DNA of 64,000 bases from an uncultured Prevotellaceae bacterium (GTDB lineage Bacteria > Bacteroidota > Bacteroidia > Bacteroidales > Muribaculaceae), in the NCBI GenBank assembly GCA_946186575.1, contig CAMHNO010000010.1, positions 1-64,000 of the forward strand, given 5' to 3'. Position 1 is the stretch's first letter. Each line of letters begins with the position of its first letter. The position numbers were made by a program, and so were the translations under genes. Below are positions 25,918-37,400 of the stretch, one piece after another. A model generated the notes under the pieces. The model searched no databases and was not told the origin of the DNA. It saw only the letters and a list, made by a program, of their open reading frames with translations.

Positions 25918-28900
25918 ATGACAATGACCCATAACTATAATATTCAAGTCAAGCATATCATTCACACTGCTATTGTGGCATTAATTATGATGGTCGGAAC
26001 CATCGATGCGGGAGCATTTGACCTCTCGCATTATGCCGACACGTCGCGCCTTGCCACCGGCAAGTGGGTGAAGGTTGCGGTAAGCGAAAGTGGAATTTAT
26101 CAGATCACTGCCAGCGATGCCCAGAAGTGGGGCCTGGGCGACCTGAGCACGGTGCGCATCTTCGGCTACGGAGGCAAGCAGCTCAGCGAGGTCCTCAACA
26201 GCAGCAATTTTCACGACGACCTGCCACAGGTGCCAGTGCTGAGGACTGCCGACCGCATCCTTTTCTATGCTGTGGGGCCACTGTCATGGAGCTGGAATAA
26301 TACTCAAGGGATGTATGTTCAGAGTCAGCACCCCTACGCCACCGAGGGCTATTACTTCGTGACAAGTAACAGCTCAATCGCCGACATAGCACCCGAAGCG
26401 ATGGAACAGCCGCTTGAGGGCGACCAAGTGACGTCGTTCGTTGAGCGCGTCTTCCATGAGCAGGAACTCGTCAATCCAGGCGAGACTGGCCGTATGCTGC
26501 TGGGCGAGGACTTTACTGTGACCAATACTCAAGCCTTCAAGTTCACGCTCAACGGCATGATAAACGAATCGACCGTGGATGTGCTCTCACGCTTCGGAGC
26601 CAAGACACTGAACAGCGAGAGCAGTGTGAGTTACAAGTACAACGGCAACAACGTGGGCGGGAGCAACAGCATTAAGAACGTGAGCGGCGATGATCCCAAC
26701 CATTACCACTACAACGTGGCACTGACCCACAACAAGTTCAGCTTAGGCTCAAACAAGGAGCTCACCTACACCGTCACCTACTCGCCAGCCGGAACCGTGA
26801 ACCTTGCACGGCTCGACTATATCACCGTGAACTACAATCGCAATCTGGACATGAGCGGCATGAGTAGCCTGCCTTTTGCCTTGCGCAACAGGACAGCGGC
26901 CCAATATGTGCTGAGCGGCACCACGGCAAGCACTCACGTGTGGGACGTGACAAGCAGCGCAACACCTGTTGACGTGGCACTCACAAGTGACGGCGGCAAG
27001 AGCCTATTCAGCCTTGCACAGGACGAGGATCGCGAGCTCATCGCCTTTAACACCAACGGCACCTTTCCATCGCCATCGATGGTGGGCAACGTCGACAACC
27101 AGAGCATCCACGGCATGCCCATCCCCGACATGATAATTCTCGCCCCAAGCGAATTTCTCACTCAGGCGCAGCAACTGGCTTCGCTGCACGAGAGCGTGGA
27201 CAGCATGCGAGTGCTGGTGCTCGACCACAAGAAGGTGTTTAACGAGTTCTCAAGCGGCACGCCCGACGCCAGCGCCTACAGGCTGCTGTGCAAATACTTC
27301 TACGATCGCGGCACCGACGATGCCGGGCATCGCCTGGGCTACTTGCTGCTGATGGGAAACGGCTACTGCGACAACAGACAAATCACCAATGCCGGCCGCG
27401 CACTTAACTATCCAAAACTACTGGTGTGGGAGAGCGTTGCAAGCGAAGACGAGATGAGATCCTACACCAGCGACGACTACTTTGGCTACCTGCAAGATGG
27501 TTCAAGAATGGGTTCAAGCGGCCGCATGCAGATTGCCGTGGGACGCATCCCGGCACGAAACACCACCAGCGCGAGCATAGCGGTGAACAAGATTATCAAA
27601 TACATGACTCAGCCCGACTACGGCAACTGGAAGAACAGCATGCTCAATGTGGCCGACAATGAGGACAATGGCAACCACTGGATTCATGGCGAGGCCGTGA
27701 TTGAAAATGTGGCAGCCAACGGCGGCGAGAACACCAACTTCAACCGCGTGTTTCTCGACAACTTTGAGGAGAAAAGCGACGGCTCGGGATCGAAATTTCC
27801 TGATGCTCGCAAAAAGATGTTTAAGACACTCACCGAGGGAGTGCTCTGGTGGAACTACTCGGGGCATGGAGGCCCCTCGGGATGGACAGGCGACGGACTG
27901 CTCGTGCCCAACGACATGGAGCAGAATCTCTTCTACAGCCACCAGCCCATCCTATTTGCTGCCACCTGCGAATTCTCGCGCCACGATGGCTCGACCCCCT
28001 CGGGTGGTGAGAACGCGTTTTTCAACCCCAACGGCGGATGCGTGGCCCTGATGTGCCCGCCACGACTGGTGTACATGAGCGACAATCGCTTCTTGAACAT
28101 CACAGCGGCTCAAAAGATGTACAGTCGCGACAGCAACGGACAGGTGATGCGCCTGGGCGACCTGCTCACCTACGCCAAGAACAACACCTCCAATGGCCGC
28201 GACAACTCGCTGCGCTATCACCTCTACGGCGACCCTGCCATGCGCCCCGCCATGCCACAATATAATGCTGTGATCGACAAAATTAATGGCAACGACATCA
28301 CCCCCGACGCCAAGCCAGTGCTGCAAGCCCGGCAGACGATGGTGATCACCGGCCACATCGAGAACATGGCAGGCGAGACACAATCGGGATTCAACGGACT
28401 AATCGAGAGCACTCTCTACGACTGTGAGAAGTCAATCTCATTTGTCGACGACAACGATATTGTGCGGACCTACGAAGAGCGGCAAAACAAGCTCTCGCTC
28501 AACGTGAGTCGTGTGAGCAACGGTCAGTTCACGTTCTCAATCATCATTCCAAGTGAGGTAAACTGCGACACCATTGCTGGCAGCAATGGCAGCTCATCGT
28601 CAGGACTCTATGACAATTACCGCCCGTCGTTAGTGAGCCTCTATGCTTATGACACCGACAACAAGACCGAGGCCACCGGTTCGTGCCAAGATTTCATAAT
28701 CTATGGCTTTAACGACGATGACGAACTAAACGACACCATTGGCCCCACTATCAGCTATATGGGCCTGAACAGCAACAACTTCAACGACGGCGACAACGTG
28801 AACGACTCGCCGCTGCTGATAGCATCGATTAGCGACGAGAGCGGCATCAACTTTTCGAGCGCAGGCGTGGGACACAACATGACGCTCACGCTCGACGGCA

Positions 28901-29400
28901 ACGTGGTGTATAGCGACGTGAGCAGTTACTACACTCCCGTCGAGGCCGAAAAGGGAACCGCAGGAAGCATCAATTACGGACTGAGCAACCTCGAGATGGG
29001 GCACCACACTCTCAAGCTCAAGGTGTGGGACGTGTTCAACAACTCGAGCGAGAAGACTATCAGCTTTAACGTGATGAATGGTGTCAAACCCGAAATCGAC
29101 GACATCAAAGCCGTGCCCAACCCAGCCACCACAACCACCACGTTCACTATCAACCACAACCGCCCCGAGGCCAACATCACTGTCACAATCGAGGTCTTCA
29201 ACCTCATGGGACAGCGCATGTGGAGCACCACCGAGAGTGGACGCAGCTCTATGTTCTCGTCGTTCCCCATCGTCTGGAATCTCACCGACTACAGTGGCAG
29301 CAGGTTGCAACGAGGCATTTACCTCTACAAAGCAACAATCTCGACCGATGGGCATCAAGAGAGCACCAAGACAAAGAAAATTGCCATCACGGCACCATAA
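25918..29400 (+). CDS. porU: T9SS sortase PorU (C25 cysteine peptidase)
   Basis: A 1160-residue exported C25 peptidase. The PorU-type N-terminal region includes LATGKWVKVAVSESGIYQIT, HDDLPQVPVL and RILFYAVGPLSW. The catalytic pair is intact: His650 in YSGHGG and Cys684 in ATCEFSRHD, the latter segment typical of PorU itself. Downstream are LYGDPAMR, Ig-like strands, and a C-terminal VFNLMGQRMW ... GIYLYKATI segment like the PorU C-terminus. In T9SS, PorU cleaves sorting domains and attaches cargo at the cell surface. Two paralogues follow at 30.8 and 34.5 kb, and this is the copy I judge to be the true PorU. The start is the first ATG of a pair 6 bp apart. Confidence 0.88.
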   Translation: MTMTHNYNIQVKHIIHTAIVALIMMVGTIDAGAFDLSHYADTSRLATGKWVKVAVSESGIYQITASDAQKWGLGDLSTVRIFGYGGKQLSEVLNSSNFHDDLPQVPVLRTADRILFYAVGPLSWSWNNTQGMYVQSQHPYATEGYYFVTSNSSIADIAPEAMEQPLEGDQVTSFVERVFHEQELVNPGETGRMLLGEDFTVTNTQAFKFTLNGMINESTVDVLSRFGAKTLNSESSVSYKYNGNNVGGSNSIKNVSGDDPNHYHYNVALTHNKFSLGSNKELTYTVTYSPAGTVNLARLDYITVNYNRNLDMSGMSSLPFALRNRTAAQYVLSGTTASTHVWDVTSSATPVDVALTSDGGKSLFSLAQDEDRELIAFNTNGTFPSPSMVGNVDNQSIHGMPIPDMIILAPSEFLTQAQQLASLHESVDSMRVLVLDHKKVFNEFSSGTPDASAYRLLCKYFYDRGTDDAGHRLGYLLLMGNGYCDNRQITNAGRALNYPKLLVWESVASEDEMRSYTSDDYFGYLQDGSRMGSSGRMQIAVGRIPARNTTSASIAVNKIIKYMTQPDYGNWKNSMLNVADNEDNGNHWIHGEAVIENVAANGGENTNFNRVFLDNFEEKSDGSGSKFPDARKKMFKTLTEGVLWWNYSGHGGPSGWTGDGLLVPNDMEQNLFYSHQPILFAATCEFSRHDGSTPSGGENAFFNPNGGCVALMCPPRLVYMSDNRFLNITAAQKMYSRDSNGQVMRLGDLLTYAKNNTSNGRDNSLRYHLYGDPAMRPAMPQYNAVIDKINGNDITPDAKPVLQARQTMVITGHIENMAGETQSGFNGLIESTLYDCEKSISFVDDNDIVRTYEERQNKLSLNVSRVSNGQFTFSIIIPSEVNCDTIAGSNGSSSSGLYDNYRPSLVSLYAYDTDNKTEATGSCQDFIIYGFNDDDELNDTIGPTISYMGLNSNNFNDGDNVNDSPLLIASISDESGINFSSAGVGHNMTLTLDGNVVYSDVSSYYTPVEAEKGTAGSINYGLSNLEMGHHTLKLKVWDVFNNSSEKTISFNVMNGVKPEIDDIKAVPNPATTTTTFTINHNRPEANITVTIEVFNLMGQRMWSTTESGRSSMFSSFPIVWNLTDYSGSRLQRGIYLYKATISTDGHQESTKTKKIAITAP

Positions 29401-29457
29401 TAATTTGTTTTAAGACGATTTACTGCAATTCTTTCAAACCAATATAATATTTTTTAC

Positions 29458-29465
29458 TATCTTTG
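29458..29465 (+). promoter_or_regulatory. -7 box for rex
   Basis: TATCTTTG, 47 bp upstream of the rex start. Confidence 0.65.
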
Positions 29466-29512
29466 CAGTTTGGCAGGGCAGCACATTGCCATGCAACCGA
29501 AATTCATGAGAG

Positions 29513-30184
29513 ATGAGCGACAATGAACGAAATATCACACACGACATGCTGCCCGAGCCCACACTCAGGAGGCTACCCTGGTATTTAGCCTACGTGAAAA
29601 TGCTCGACGGCAAGCACCAGGTGCACGTTTCGTCAACTCAAATCGCCAAGACTCTCAATGTGGATGCCTCGCAAATAGCAAAAGACTTGTCGTTCCTCAA
29701 CATCAAGGGAAAGACGCGCATTGGCTATGAAGTGCATCCGCTTGCACGCGCGCTCAATGAATTCCTTGGGTTCAAGCATCGTCACAACGCATTCTTGATT
29801 GGCACTGGGTCGCTTGGCAGCGCCCTGATGCGCGACCTGGGGCTCATGCAGTATGGGCTCAACATTGTGGCGGGCTTTGACATCGACCCATCTATCGTGG
29901 GCAGGAACGTGGGCGACATTCCAGTCCTCGACTTCTCGATGTTTCCTGACAAGCAGCGCAGCACTGGAGTGTCGATAGCAATCATAGCTGTCCCCGCCCA
30001 AAACGCTCAAGAAGTGGCCAACACCCTTGTTCAGAACAACATCAAGGCCATCTGGAACTTCACGCCGTTCCGCATCAAGGTGCCACGCAACATCGTGCTT
30101 CAAAACACTTCGATTTATTCCGACTTGGCAATCATGTACAACCGCATGGAGTCGAGCAACAACTCTAAGTACTGTACCAAGTGA
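29513..30184 (+). CDS. rex: redox-sensing transcriptional repressor Rex
   Basis: A 223-residue DNA-binding regulator that responds to the NADH/NAD+ ratio and controls fermentation genes. An N-terminal winged helix (LPWYLAYVKML; STQIAKTLNVDASQIAKDLS; IGYEV) is followed by a Rossmann domain with GTGSLGSALM near residue 100 and FDIDPSIVG. Length and layout are normal. It overlaps the next gene by 4 bp (GTGA), so the two are translationally coupled. It sits between porU and its paralogues without an obvious functional link; its targets are likely elsewhere. Confidence 0.95.
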   Translation: MSDNERNITHDMLPEPTLRRLPWYLAYVKMLDGKHQVHVSSTQIAKTLNVDASQIAKDLSFLNIKGKTRIGYEVHPLARALNEFLGFKHRHNAFLIGTGSLGSALMRDLGLMQYGLNIVAGFDIDPSIVGRNVGDIPVLDFSMFPDKQRSTGVSIAIIAVPAQNAQEVANTLVQNNIKAIWNFTPFRIKVPRNIVLQNTSIYSDLAIMYNRMESSNNSKYCTK

Positions 30185-30762
30185 AAATTATAGCTATTAA
30201 TAATGGAGATGGCAGAGAGCTGCCACAGCAGGTCAACATCATCGCCGACTCGGCGGTGATTAAAACCAACAAACCATTGTTCTTGCCACATTTTGCCCAA
30301 CGCTTCACAGCTAAGCCAGCCATAGTGCTGCATATCGACAGGCTGGGAAAGCACATTGCCCAACGATTTGCGCACCGCTACACCTTAGCGGTGGCACCGG
30401 CAATAAAGGTCACTGCCCGCCACATCAGCACACAGCAGCAGTGTGAGCAACTGTCGGCCTTGGCATCCAGCTTTGACGGTGCATTGCTCCTGGGCGACTT
30501 CGCCCAAGTGAGCCAGATGGGTGAAATCAATGCCACAACAGTTACAATGGACATCAATGGTGACAACAAGGGCGGTGGCACGCTCGAGAGCAACGGGCTG
30601 GACTATAGCCACATCATCGCCTCGCTGAGCACTTTTTTCACCCTCAAGATGGGCGACTTTATAGTGGTGGAAATGACAGCCGATGACTTTGACATCAACA
30701 TAGGCGACACGCTTCACGCTTCGTGCAACGAGCAACGCCTTCTCACCATTCGAGTCAAGTGA
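30181..30762 (+). CDS. divergent fumarylacetoacetate-hydrolase-like protein
   Basis: A 193-residue protein starting at GTG, overlapping the rex stop by 4 bp. Its C-terminal half matches the shape of the FAH fold: an IIASLSTFFTLKMGDFIVV-type strand, then a GD element (NIGDTLHA) and a final LLTIRVK. The middle (PAIVLHIDRLGKHIAQRFAHRY) resembles the FAH segment that normally carries the metal-binding glutamates, but those acids are not seen here, so it may be catalytically dead or altered. I cannot assign a reaction. Coupling to rex suggests co-regulation. The FAH assignment is by pattern only. Confidence 0.55.
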   Translation: MKIIAINNGDGRELPQQVNIIADSAVIKTNKPLFLPHFAQRFTAKPAIVLHIDRLGKHIAQRFAHRYTLAVAPAIKVTARHISTQQQCEQLSALASSFDGALLLGDFAQVSQMGEINATTVTMDINGDNKGGGTLESNGLDYSHIIASLSTFFTLKMGDFIVVEMTADDFDINIGDTLHASCNEQRLLTIRVK

Positions 30763-30826
30763 CATGGCTCAAACATAACAACGACTATTATTTAACATCG
30801 ATAACATACATTCTTCAAGACTAATT

Positions 30827-33800
30827 ATGCATAAGAAGTTTTTATTCAACATCCTGGGACTGATAGCCGTGGCGGCAGCGACAACGCTTAGCGCCCACGC
30901 TTTCTCGTCATCGAATTACACCACCACGTCATTGCTTGCCAGCGGCAAGTGGGTGAAAGTTGCCATCTCCGACGACGGCATCTACCAGATAACCTTCGAC
31001 GAACTGGCACAGATGGGATTTAGCAATCCCCAGGCAGTGAGAATCTACGGAGCAGGTGGCCACGCCATCAACGAAGAGCTCGACGGCACCCAAATCGACG
31101 ATCTTAAGCCAATTCCATTCAAAGTGTATGGCAACAAGCTGTGCTTCTATGGTTGTGGAACGGTGAAATACACCCTTTCCACGCCCACTGGAATGCCCCA
31201 CTACACCCGCCAGCACAACAGCTATTCCACTAAAGGCTATTACTTCCTGACCGAAAACAGCGGCACGGCCATGATAGAGCCAGCAACATCAAGTGGCAGC
31301 AGCATCACGGCAGCGATGATTAGCCGCAATTCAAGCCTCGACTACTGGCACCATGAGCGAGAGCTGATATCACCAGCCGAGTCGGGCAAAGACATGCTGG
31401 GCGAAGCCATGATCAACTCGCAAGTGACTGTGCCCTATAACATTCCAGACCTCATTTCCGACTCCTTGGCAGTGCTAAACATCTGTGCTGGTGCCAAGGT
31501 CACTACGGCATCATATCTGAAAGGCGAGCTCAATGGCACCGACGCGAACTTCACCTTGAGCAGTTCAAAAATATATGCTCCAGCCAACAGCTTTGTGAGC
31601 TACAACTACGCATCGCCCTACAACACCATTAAGCCCGAAGGCGGCATTCCCACCAGCGGCAATGTGAAAGCGACCATCAGCTGTCTGAGCGGCGATGTCA
31701 CTAACTCGTGGCTCGACTTTATCATCATCACCTATTATCACAAGAACAAACTCACAGGCACTCCCGATGGCCAGTTGCGCATGGGTGTGAACAAAATCAG
31801 CACCCAAGACCGCATTGTCATTGAGGACGCAACCGACGAGACACAGCTTTGGGACATCACCAACCCCGCCAATCCCACCTCTTGCAGCCTGAGCACAGTC
31901 GAAGGTGTGAAAGGTTACGCCCCTGGCGTGAACGTCAACTCGATGCAATTCATCGCCTTCGATCCAAGCAAGCAACTTAAGTCGGTCGAGGCTTTTGAAC
32001 CTGTTGAGAACCAGAACATCCACGGCTTGCCCACTCCCGACATGGTGATAGTAACCTGCGCCGAGCTCATGCCACAAGCCGAGCGCGTGGCACAGATGCA
32101 CCGCGACAACGACAACATGATTGTGCACGTGCTCGACCAGCAGAAGATTTTCAACGAGTTCTCGGGCGGCACCCCCGATGCCATGGGCATCAGGCTGATG
32201 TGCAAGATGTTCTACGACCGCAACAAAAACAAATTCAAAAACCTGCTCATGTTTGGAGCAGGAAACTACGACAACCGCCAAATCCTGTCGAAGCGCGACT
32301 GCACCATTCTGGTCTATGAAGCCGAGGTGAGCCACGACGAGGAGTACAGCTATGTGAGCGACGACTTCTTTGGCATCCTCGACGACAACTCGGGAGTGTC
32401 GCTGGCAAGCGACTACCTGAGATTGGGCGTGGGACGCATTCCTTGCGCTTCGCTGCAAGAGGCCGAGAGCGATGTCGACAAACTGCTTGAATATGTTAAT
32501 AACCCCGACTATGGCTCATGGCGCAACGACATGATTCTCACAGCCGACGACTACGACAACGGCCTTCACGCATTCCAGGCCGAAGGCATCAACGAGATTG
32601 TCGTTGACGAACTTGCTACCGGACTGATGAATAACAAGGTGTACATCAGCCAATATCCCCTTGACCCCATCTCTGGATTTGCACTCGACGCTCGCAAGGA
32701 GCTAATAGGCAAACTCAAGGAAGGCCAGTACTTCATGACCTACGTGGGTCACGGCGGCAAGAACTTCCTCACAAAGGAAGTGCAACTGTGGACTACCAGC
32801 CAGTCAAACACCGTTGAATACCCCTTCCTGCCCATTCTCACCACTGCTTGCTGCGACGTGGCACGCTACGACAGCAACGAGCGAGGACTGGTCGAGATCA
32901 TGTTCCACAAGCCCAACGGCGGAGCTATCGCAATGGTGACATCGGCACGCTCGGTCTATGCCAACGACAACGACGCCCTGAACCAAGCATTTGTCAGATC
33001 CATGTTCTGCTATGGCACCAAGGGATACATGCCCACCATTGGAGAGGCTTACATGCTGTGCAAGAACTCCTTTGGCAAGAAAACCAACTACAACAAGATG
33101 TCGTTCATGCTCCTGGGCGACCCTGCCATGAAGGTGAACTATCCCAAGCCATTCTTCAAAATCACAAAGATTAACGGGCAAAACGTGGGCACACAGGCCA
33201 TAGCATCGGGTGCCATGCAAGAAGTCACCGTCGAGGCCAAGGTCTACAACCCCGATGGCGAGACTGTGAACACCAGCTTCAACGGCGACGCCACTCTCTC
33301 AATCTATGACTACAAGAAGAAAGAAACAAGCATCACTCAGCGAGTTAACCGCGTGGATGTGACTCGCGACATCTACTTCCCGCAAAACCTGCTTACCAGA
33401 GTTAACGGACGGGTTGAGAACGGCATCTTCACTGCCAAGGCTGTGATTCCTCGCTACATCCTCTCGGCTGGCAGCAATGGTAGTGTCAAGGTATATGCTC
33501 ACCTCGACGACAGTGACGAGATGGTGAATGGCTCGTTCGACCTGCTCAAGCTCAATGCCTATAATGAGAGCAACTCTCTCACCGTTCACGACAATGCGGC
33601 TCCAGTGATTGAAGCCATGTTCTTAAACGATGAGCAAACCTTCTCGACTGGCTCACTGGTGCCTGCAGGAAGCAAGCTATTTATTAGAGCTAACGACGAC
33701 AACTCGTTCAACAATCAAGCAGCAGCAATGGGCAACACCATGAGTCTGATGCTCGATGGCGGCAAGACCACCTTCCCCTATGTGGGCAACTACGCTTGCT

Positions 33801-34237
33801 TGAGCAACGAGGGCAAGAGTCTGCAGCTTGAGATGCCATTGGACCTGCAAGAAGGTCGTCACACCCTTGAGTTTAAGGTCTATGACGTGGCAGGCAACAT
33901 GACCTCTCAGAACATCTCATTCATCGTGGGCAACGACTCACAACTGACACTCACTGTTGACGAGGAGCCTGCCGTGGCCGAAGCCACTTTCAACGTAGTC
34001 ACTCCACTGAGCACTATTCCTCAAGTGACCATCAAGGTGATTGACAGTGTGGGCAATCTTGTGTGGCACACCACTACCAGCAATTTCCCCTACTCATGGA
34101 ACCTGAAGGACGACAATGGCCAGCGAGTTCCAGCCGGTGTCTACAAGTTCTATGGAACCTATCAAGGCAACACCACCTATGGCGGCACACCCATTGGCCA
34201 CATGATAGTGATTGAGCCCAACAAGACCAGCAACTAA
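30827..34237 (+). CDS. C25 family cysteine peptidase, PorU/gingipain-like paralogue 1
   Basis: A 1136-residue exported protein with a signal peptide (ends LSAHA). It has the same N-terminal layout as PorU (LLASGKWVKVAISDDGIYQIT) and an intact putative dyad: His642 in YVGHGG and Cys676 in ACCDVARYD. Later elements are LLGDPAMKVNYPKP and a C-terminal segment ending VWHTTTSNFPYSWNLKDD ... VPAGVYKFYG, like a T9SS-type domain. It is much closer to the next gene than to PorU, sharing long identical stretches such as KIFNEFS(G/S)GTPDAM. It may be a secreted protease or a PorU-like sortase for a cargo subset; which is not decidable here. Confidence 0.85.
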   Translation: MHKKFLFNILGLIAVAAATTLSAHAFSSSNYTTTSLLASGKWVKVAISDDGIYQITFDELAQMGFSNPQAVRIYGAGGHAINEELDGTQIDDLKPIPFKVYGNKLCFYGCGTVKYTLSTPTGMPHYTRQHNSYSTKGYYFLTENSGTAMIEPATSSGSSITAAMISRNSSLDYWHHERELISPAESGKDMLGEAMINSQVTVPYNIPDLISDSLAVLNICAGAKVTTASYLKGELNGTDANFTLSSSKIYAPANSFVSYNYASPYNTIKPEGGIPTSGNVKATISCLSGDVTNSWLDFIIITYYHKNKLTGTPDGQLRMGVNKISTQDRIVIEDATDETQLWDITNPANPTSCSLSTVEGVKGYAPGVNVNSMQFIAFDPSKQLKSVEAFEPVENQNIHGLPTPDMVIVTCAELMPQAERVAQMHRDNDNMIVHVLDQQKIFNEFSGGTPDAMGIRLMCKMFYDRNKNKFKNLLMFGAGNYDNRQILSKRDCTILVYEAEVSHDEEYSYVSDDFFGILDDNSGVSLASDYLRLGVGRIPCASLQEAESDVDKLLEYVNNPDYGSWRNDMILTADDYDNGLHAFQAEGINEIVVDELATGLMNNKVYISQYPLDPISGFALDARKELIGKLKEGQYFMTYVGHGGKNFLTKEVQLWTTSQSNTVEYPFLPILTTACCDVARYDSNERGLVEIMFHKPNGGAIAMVTSARSVYANDNDALNQAFVRSMFCYGTKGYMPTIGEAYMLCKNSFGKKTNYNKMSFMLLGDPAMKVNYPKPFFKITKINGQNVGTQAIASGAMQEVTVEAKVYNPDGETVNTSFNGDATLSIYDYKKKETSITQRVNRVDVTRDIYFPQNLLTRVNGRVENGIFTAKAVIPRYILSAGSNGSVKVYAHLDDSDEMVNGSFDLLKLNAYNESNSLTVHDNAAPVIEAMFLNDEQTFSTGSLVPAGSKLFIRANDDNSFNNQAAAMGNTMSLMLDGGKTTFPYVGNYACLSNEGKSLQLEMPLDLQEGRHTLEFKVYDVAGNMTSQNISFIVGNDSQLTLTVDEEPAVAEATFNVVTPLSTIPQVTIKVIDSVGNLVWHTTTSNFPYSWNLKDDNGQRVPAGVYKFYGTYQGNTTYGGTPIGHMIVIEPNKTSN

Positions 34238-34283
34238 CACACTGGTTCTCTAACCACTACGTCACAGGCCCATTGTGGCAAGC

Positions 34284-34331
34284 AGCATCTTGCACTCAGA
34301 GTAGCACAAGCATGAGTGCAAGATGCTTTTT
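34284..34331 (+). terminator. terminator of C25 paralogue 1
   Basis: A 14-bp perfect stem, AGCATCTTGCACTC (34284-34297) and its complement (34314-34327), followed by TTTT. It isolates this gene from the next paralogue. Confidence 0.88.
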
Positions 34332-34466
34332 CCATGCCATGCGGCAGGGTTTTATTGATGACGAAAAAATAGGCTCCGAGGCAACGATGTGCAATAAAAA
34401 GCAGTGCCCACACGTTATATTATATAATATAGTTATTAAAATAACCATAGCCACATCTGTTTTATC

Positions 34467-37400
34467 ATGAACAAAAATCATATTCTCACCTGCCTCTGCC
34501 TCATCGCCGCAACGATGAGTGCCTTGACTGCAAGCGCTTTTTCGGCATCGAAATATGCCACAACGTCAAAACTCGCCTCTGGCAAATGGGTAAAAATCTC
34601 AATTCCAGAAGATGGAGTGTACCAGCTGACTTACAGTGAGCTTAAACAGATGGGATTCTCCAATCCACAGGACGTGAGAATATATGGTTATGGTGGCCAC
34701 CCAATCAGCGAACTGCTCGACGGCTCAGTCCCCGACGACTTGACTCAAATACCCACTAAGCGTTTTGACGACAAGATTTGCTTCTACGCATGCGGCCCAA
34801 CTATGTTCTCGATTGAGTCGCCCACCAGCAACCCACGCTTCACGCGCCAGCAGAACAGCTATTCCCAAGCAGGCTACTACTTCGTCACCAGCCAGGCGGG
34901 AACTTCGCCCAAAGAAGTGAGCACCCGAAACGGCGGAACATCGGGGCAGATAATCAGGACTTCAAGCCTTGACTACTGGCATCATGAGCAAGAGCTGATG
35001 TCGCCATCGCAATCGGGCAAAGAGATGCTGGGCGAGCTCATGCCCGGTAACAGCATCACCATGGACTACAACCTTCCTGGACTGTGTCCCGACTCGGTAA
35101 TGCTCATCACTGCCAGCGTTGCTGCCAAGACCAGTGTCAATAGCACCATAGGCGGCAAGCTCAACGGCAACAACCTGAACTTCAGCATTGGCAACAACCG
35201 CATCTATGCAAGCACGTCAATCTATGTGTTCTACAATATTGCCTCGCCCACCGCTATCTACAGCCAGACCTCTCCCATTCCCACATCGGGCAACCTAACG
35301 ATAGAAGTTAGCGACACCAGCACATGGACTCGCCTTAACTACTACACACTCTCCTACTATCACAACAACTCGATGAGCCACGCCACCGACAACCAGTTGC
35401 GCATGGGACTTAGCAACCTAAACAACAGCAACATTATCAAGGTGGATGATGCAACAAGCTCAACTCTGCTCTGGAACATCAGCAATCCTAACGACCCCGT
35501 CAACTGCCCACTTATCAGTTTCAACGGCTTCATCGGCTTCAATCCCACATTTAAAGCCGACTGGACACAGATGGTAGCCTTCGACCCCACCAAGCGACTA
35601 AAGTCGATTGCAGGATTTGAGCCTGTTGACAACCAAAACATCCATGGCTTGGCCAACCCCGACATGGTGATTGTCACTTGCGAGAAACTCATTCCCGAGG
35701 CCGAACGTGTGGCTCAGATGCATCGCGACAACGACAACATGACAGTGCACGTGCTCGACCAGCAGAAGATTTTCAACGAATTTTCGAGCGGAACCCCCGA
35801 TGCCATGGCCATCAGGCTCATGTGCAAGATGTTCTACGACCGCAACAAGAATAAGTTCAAGCACTTGCTCATGTTTGGAAGTGGCAGCTTCGATAATCGT
35901 CAAATTCTCTCAACTAACGAATGTAACATTCTCACCTATGAGTCGAACAATAGCAGCGACGAGAACAACAGCTACGTGAGCGACGACTTCTTTGGCATGC
36001 TCGACGACAACTCTGGCGCCAACGTCACTGCCGACTTGCTCACCATAGGCGTGGGAAGAATACCCTGTGCTTCGCTACAGGAAGCTCAAGGCGATGTAGA
36101 CAAACTGATAAACTATGTCAACAACCCCGACTATGGACCCTGGCGCAACAACATGATGCTTGTGGCCGACTACTACGAAGATGACCACAGCATGCATGCC
36201 TATCAGGCCGAAGGCATTGGCTCCATAATCAACGAAGAGCTGAATATTGGACTAATAAAAAACAAGGTTTTTGTCACTCAGTTCCCGCTTGACCCTGCCA
36301 CCGAGTTCGCTCTCGAAGGCCGACGCAGTCTCAACACCCAACTCAAGTCAGGACAATTCTTCATGACCTATGTGGGCCACGCCAATCCCACCACGCTCAC
36401 TAAGGAAGTGCAACTGTGGACCACCACCGAATCGAAAAACGCCACCTACCCCCACCTGCCCATCGTCACCACAGCTTGCTGCGACGTGGCACGCTACGAC
36501 GGCAGCGAGCGGGGGCTCATGGAGATAATGTTTCACAAGCCCGACGGTGGAGCCATTGCAATGGTAGCCACCACACGCGCGGCCTATGCCAACGGCAATG
36601 ATGCCCTGAACCAAGCCTTCGTGCGAGCATTGTTCGGCTACAACTCCACAGGGCGCATGCCCACTCTGGGCGAGGCTTACAAGAGCTGCAAGAACTCTTT
36701 TGGACAAATATCCAACTACAACAAGATGATGTTCTCCTTGCTGGGCGACCCTGCCATGAAGGTCAACTATCCCAAACCCTACTTCAAGGTGACAAAGGTC
36801 AATGGTCGCACTGCTGGCACATCGCCCATCAGCTCGGGTGCTCTGCAACGAGTCACAGTCGAGGCTAAGGTCTACACCCCCGACGGCAGCCAAGTTGACG
36901 TCAGCTTCAACGGCGATGCCACTCTTGCCATCTATGACATGCTCAAGAAGGAACAAACCTACAATGGCCGCAACATCTACTTCCCCCGCAACCTTCTCAC
37001 GCAGGTTGACGGCCGCGTTGTCAACGGAGTGTTCACCGGCGTTGCTGTGATTCCACGATTCATCCAGAGCTCCGGTAGCGACGGGCTCATATCGGTCTAT
37101 GCTCACCGCGATGGCAGCAACGAGATGGTCAATGGCTCGTTCGACCTGCTGCGCCTTAACTACTACAACGAGAACAGCTCACTCACCGTCCACGACAGCA
37201 ACCCACCCACCATCGATGCCATCTATTTCGACAACGAAGAGGCATTCGACATGTGCTCACAGGTAGGCACATCGGCAACTCTCCACATCCGAGCCACCGA
37301 CGACGTTTCGTTCAACAACCAAACTCTTGCCGTGGGCAACAGCATGGATCTCAAAATTGATGGTGGCAAGCACAACTTCCCCGACGTCAAGGCCTACTCC

